Positions 62,001 to 64,000 of a stretch of 64,000 nucleotides of DNA are shown piece after piece. Where the stretch lies: NCBI GenBank assembly GCA_019746975.1, contig JAIERK010000013.1, forward strand, positions 95,678 to 159,677, written 5' to 3'. How positions within the stretch are numbered: the first letter of the stretch is position 1; every line of letters starts with the position of its first letter. This DNA comes from Candidatus Obscuribacterales bacterium (GTDB taxonomy: Bacteria > Cyanobacteriota > Vampirovibrionia > Obscuribacterales > Obscuribacteraceae). The notes below the pieces were generated by a model. The model had not been told where the DNA came from. It saw nothing but the letters and a program-made list of their open reading frames with translations, and did no database searches. Made by a program: the position numbers and the translations under genes.

Positions 62001-62563
62001 AGCCCATAGACGAGGATATGAGTGATGCTAGCGAACCGATAGGTGAATCGGATGACGAAGAATCGACCGACAGAGAGATAATGGATCCTGAGCCGGGCAA
62101 ACGAGGCATCGAGGATACTACCGACGAAATCGAGTCGATCAAACCAGGCGAGGTTATGCAGCAAAACGACGAATCGAGTCCAGCGCCTGGAAGCGAAGAT
62201 TCCTATCGGCATCAGCGACTGAAGTCCGGAGAGTGGCAAATCGTATATAAGCTGGAAGGATCAATTGCCGATATGTTTTTAGCCGATGAATCAGATGCAG
62301 AGTCGACGCAACAGATGAGACCGCGTCTTACTGAAATTAACACGGTCATCCCCTCCTCGATTAGAAAGGCTGCTGGCGAAAGCACCAAGGGTAGTGGCGG
62401 TCAAGATGAAAATAAGTATGATGAAGAAGACGAGCAAGATGATTATGAGATGTATGAGGATGATACCGCTGGTGGTACTAAATCTGGCGATCAACCCATC
62501 ATCAAGCCGGTGAGCAATAACTTCTATCCGAACTCCGATTCGGACAAGAACAAAGCGGATTGA
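59024..62563 (+). CDS. Very large acidic protein with degenerate J-domain and GspE-N-like domain
   Basis: Protein of 1179 residues (from ATG 59024; MGSKDRL at 59063 is a possible start; neither has a clear ribosome site). A J-domain-like segment lies at about 216-289 (FDAYGILNVDQIASFEEIHR, later ILSDPVTRTDFDF), but the HPD tripeptide is absent. A second helical domain at about 312-380 (LRIGELMQCAGLLEQTELEI, FGAFLVKQGFISDEDLTQVL) resembles the N-terminal domain of GspE/PilB ATPases. The rest, including nearly all of 430-1179, is Glu/Asp/Ser-rich and probably disordered. No Hsp70 stimulation is expected without HPD. Confidence 0.8.
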   Translation: MSPRAFQTIIVASMGSKDRLELESKVLAAALKQSHARGDTSGVSLAHRQIFMLLRAQQAESGDSALSAARGSSDASTTVTGLPAQAQAQAQAQTQPDEDLMPPEPPEQEVEDVEEEDVKGIKRKRVMPNIVWTEEEEAPGDSNEDANAVEQPVEAAAELGDIHTAPEEVVEQPSHTDLGTPSIDLTPDNQEITRFDLNLLTTESPFAEEYDGEKPTFDAYGILNVDQIASFEEIHRAFLFLVRRTLLQLKKAKRKQRRPLLDDLQNLWIAHDILSDPVTRTDFDFRILGLRGAPDVMIHTAPEDKEESSITTRTPLRIGELMQCAGLLEQTELEIAADMHKAMPEMLFGAFLVKQGFISDEDLTQVLVGQRLLKNGSMTVGHYQLCMKRWREDQTPIETTAVSEGLVTQSEMERISMSGIQDPSGSQPRINAEEAAKRNLSVGHAVPLWKDQLDWSEPEVVARKEEDFDDYERRPIESSLDIEGITDTAPKDGTKKSLRRLMEGIQSQEQSDDSPKALKRVLTGTADFPPVTLPGPEDREKAKRGQSETLPLPTKPAIIRASGPAPAMFLNWPPTNHNLVPLPVVAPSVLSLSDVGSSSEVSSPSDLSLQAEEVPPSEASSQSEVLEQSDAQSEASTQSAESEQTDIPSPTLDAVEPQAEASEETNVVDDIVDDSVDDSIASEIEETAAIAVLEKTVRAEPSGSADFGEVDYDDEDESVSEIDYLDYAGVASEIEKMAQEGDQKEEAGPLDFSAESTTDSGEDQSELLKVLDEAFDGILVREPRDKTITQDNLQQPDGYETGETAAYGGLDDESLLIDEEEPLEAENSETESETEPESESEKAPGADSECYEDESSDTLSFEQDEGGDFYDDEDDVAIDEVDQEGTIELPSERVKEILMASSMPEPVAKKGSRYESRIQEIQSMCEEEATIELEAALAAMQVDNLSDRSSSVQERESDEEDELTGTDTATDISSLKGTISMDMPVINMTEGGQPIDEDMSDASEPIGESDDEESTDREIMDPEPGKRGIEDTTDEIESIKPGEVMQQNDESSPAPGSEDSYRHQRLKSGEWQIVYKLEGSIADMFLADESDAESTQQMRPRLTEINTVIPSSIRKAAGESTKGSGGQDENKYDEEDEQDDYEMYEDDTAGGTKSGDQPIIKPVSNNFYPNSDSDKNKAD
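59273..59302 (+). repeat. Hexanucleotide repeat (GCTCAR)5 encoding (AQ)n
   Basis: Five units of GCTCAG/GCTCAA in frame within the large acidic protein. Such runs can change length by slippage without shifting the frame. Confidence 0.85.
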
Positions 62564-62571
62564 GCGCTGCG

Positions 62572-63507
62572 TTAACTCGTAATGTTAGACTCTTGCGAAC
62601 GCTTGTGATGAAGTCTGATCAATCTCAGTACGAATGAAAGTTGATCGCAGATAATTCTTACGACCTTTTGATCCCCAGGTTGATATGCGGCGTTGCTGGG
62701 CGGCACAACCACCAGTAAGCCCAGTCTTCCGCCTTGAACATCGATCGGCTGAGTAATGGAGTTGGACGGATAGTACGGTTGCTTTGAAGCTTTGGTCTTC
62801 AGTGGCGGAAGGCCAAGCTGAATACTCAGTGTGCCTACATAAGTTATGAGAGCCGACTCGGAAACATGCTTGGCACAATCGGTATAGACCGATGAATGTA
62901 AACCCTCGTTAGCGATTATCGCGCATGCTTCATAGTCCAAAATTGACGACAACAGTTGAAAAAGTTTGTCGGCAAGAATATGCAAATCAAGAGTCTCTTC
63001 GCTGAGTTTTCTAACTTCATCCACAATTGTGGCTTCGAAGAGCAGGCGTTCGAGAAGCTGATTTAATCTGGCATTGATCTCTTGTGTGGTGGGAGCCAAA
63101 GATGGTTCGCCAACGAGACGAAGCTTCGGCTCACTCTGTAAGGTGTCAAGAAGCTCGCGCACAGCCTTGAGCAAACTTGGATAGCCTGGCTCTTTTGGAA
63201 TGAAGCGATCGGCGCCTGATTTCATCCCCCAGAAGCGATCGACGGACCCGTCAAGTTTTGTGAGCAGAATGACCGGCGTAGTCGATAGCTCGGGATCGCT
63301 TTTAACCAGGCGACAGAGTTGATAGCCGTTGATACCCGCCATGACGACGTCTGAGATGATCAGATCCGGAATCTCGTTATAGGCTCTGACGAGCCCTTCT
63401 GATGCGCTTCTAGACGACAAAATCGTGTAACCTGATGACTCAAGCATGGTTCGCAGCGTGATTAGCTGCGTGGGGCTATCTTCGACCAGTAAGAGTCGTT
63501 GAGACAT
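62572..63507 (-). CDS. Response regulator receiver with GAF-like C-terminal domain
   Basis: Protein of 311 residues. Receiver domain: E9-D10, phosphoacceptor D53 (LIISDVVM), Thr in ILLTKL and Lys in FIPKEPG are all present. After a helical linker (about 140-175), the C-terminal half (LDLHILADKLFQLLSSIL, YEACAIIANEG, GGRLGLLVVVPPSNAAYQPG and a final QLSFVLRLIRLHH helix) has the pattern of a GAF sensor domain. There is no DNA-binding or enzymatic output, so it may relay signals through protein contacts. It is convergent with the large acidic protein gene, 8 bases apart. Confidence 0.9.
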   Translation of the reverse strand: MSQRLLLVEDSPTQLITLRTMLESSGYTILSSRSASEGLVRAYNEIPDLIISDVVMAGINGYQLCRLVKSDPELSTTPVILLTKLDGSVDRFWGMKSGADRFIPKEPGYPSLLKAVRELLDTLQSEPKLRLVGEPSLAPTTQEINARLNQLLERLLFEATIVDEVRKLSEETLDLHILADKLFQLLSSILDYEACAIIANEGLHSSVYTDCAKHVSESALITYVGTLSIQLGLPPLKTKASKQPYYPSNSITQPIDVQGGRLGLLVVVPPSNAAYQPGDQKVVRIICDQLSFVLRLIRLHHKRSQESNITS

Positions 63508-64000
63508 GATTAGACGATTGCAGTGTTCGAGTTAGTTGCTTCACTATGGATTCTTACACAGAATACAGAAGAATTACGGCTTAGATGCAAAGATATCCGC
63601 AATATTTTTGCATTTAGTGCAAATTAGAGCTTCCCAAGCGTATCCAGATTTGATCCAAAAGTCCAGCAAAACGGATTCGGTTTTGGAATTTTTTCATGCG
63701 CCACCAGTGAAGTCTTCGGTGCCGGAGCCATGCTTGCGGGTGTTTGGATAGCGGATGCCGAGATTTCGACAGGAACTGTGTCTGGGTTTGTCTCGTTGGA
63801 GGAAAAACCTCCATGGTGCGCGATGATAGGAGCCTTTTGGCGCACCATCTATGGTGTCGGATACGTGTGGCCGCAACGGGCAACGTTTATTTCATCAAGA
63901 ATCGACAAATAGTAGTCGCCTATCTAGTTCGTACTGAATATTGGGGCTGAAAATCAGATCTGGGTGATCTTGTCAGTAGAAAAATGGCGGTGGATTTTTC
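63508..64000. other. Right-edge region without a supported gene
   Basis: 493 bases. Short frames exist on both strands (for example minus 63848-63624, rich in Pro and Ala), but none has a ribosome site or a recognised family. An ATG at 63984 (MAVDF...) near the edge could begin a gene to the right. Confidence 0.3.

Noticed and set aside
63624..63848. 74-codon minus-strand frame at the right edge
   Set aside because: A stop codon lies directly before its ATG and no ribosome site is present. It could be a fragment of something but is not supported.

Overview
The window most likely comes from a non-photosynthetic relative of cyanobacteria, of the Candidatus Obscuribacter / Melainabacteria (Vampirovibrionia) kind. 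This is inferred from overall style: base composition near half GC, many membrane-anchored Ser/Thr protein kinases carrying an N-terminal cysteine module and C-terminal LRR or pentapeptide repeats, a short-Q-loop cytochrome bd oxidase, and long disordered proteins. No rRNA or other decisive marker is present. The only RNA gene seen is one tRNA-Pro(CGG). No CRISPR array, transposase or prophage was found.

Layout. 1-2034: an edge-truncated TonB-like membrane protein and a secreted HExxH protein. 2358-6398: a permease, a hydantoinase/oxoprolinase-family protein and a DUF309 protein. 6485-9597: a receiver protein with a decayed GGDEF domain, tRNA-Pro, ruvA and a membrane protein. 9672-14243: a broken kinase-Sel1 gene, a small ORF, a DUF1877 protein and a kinase-LRR protein. 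14487-20851: a DJ-1/PfpI protein, a repetitive RTIDPR protein and dnaE. 20875-23203: cydAB. 23844-29071: polyamine genes (speD, patA) flanking a PLP-dependent deaminase and a Lys-rich secreted protein. 29109-30094: a GGDEF pseudogene and a universal stress protein.

30222-41176 is dominated by aromatic amino acid synthesis: aroF (DAHP synthase fused to chorismate mutase), pheA, aroB, aroC and aroA. An envelope-stress module (Spy/CpxP-like protein, ECF sigma factor, anti-sigma factor, membrane protein) and msrB lie among them. The most interesting signal is the aroF leader (30222-30682). A good sigma-70-type promoter is followed by two consecutive transcription attenuators. Each has a leader peptide with a dense Phe/Trp run (FGFFFWF and FWFFGF), an intrinsic terminator, and a competing antiterminator whose 5' arm lies at the end of the leader peptide. 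Both aroF and aroA are also followed by partial duplications of their own 3' ends.

41340-52987: two more kinases (LRR-like and pentapeptide), an Ntn/HslV-like protein with a histone-H1-like tail, a matrixin-type protease, an AbiTii-like protein, a multicopper-oxidase-fold protein that lacks the copper ligands, and a tandem universal stress protein. 53229-63507: a DinB-like protein, purB, malQ, an unknown Trp-rich protein, rsmG, a very large acidic protein with a degenerate J domain, and a receiver protein. The last 493 bases hold no supported gene.
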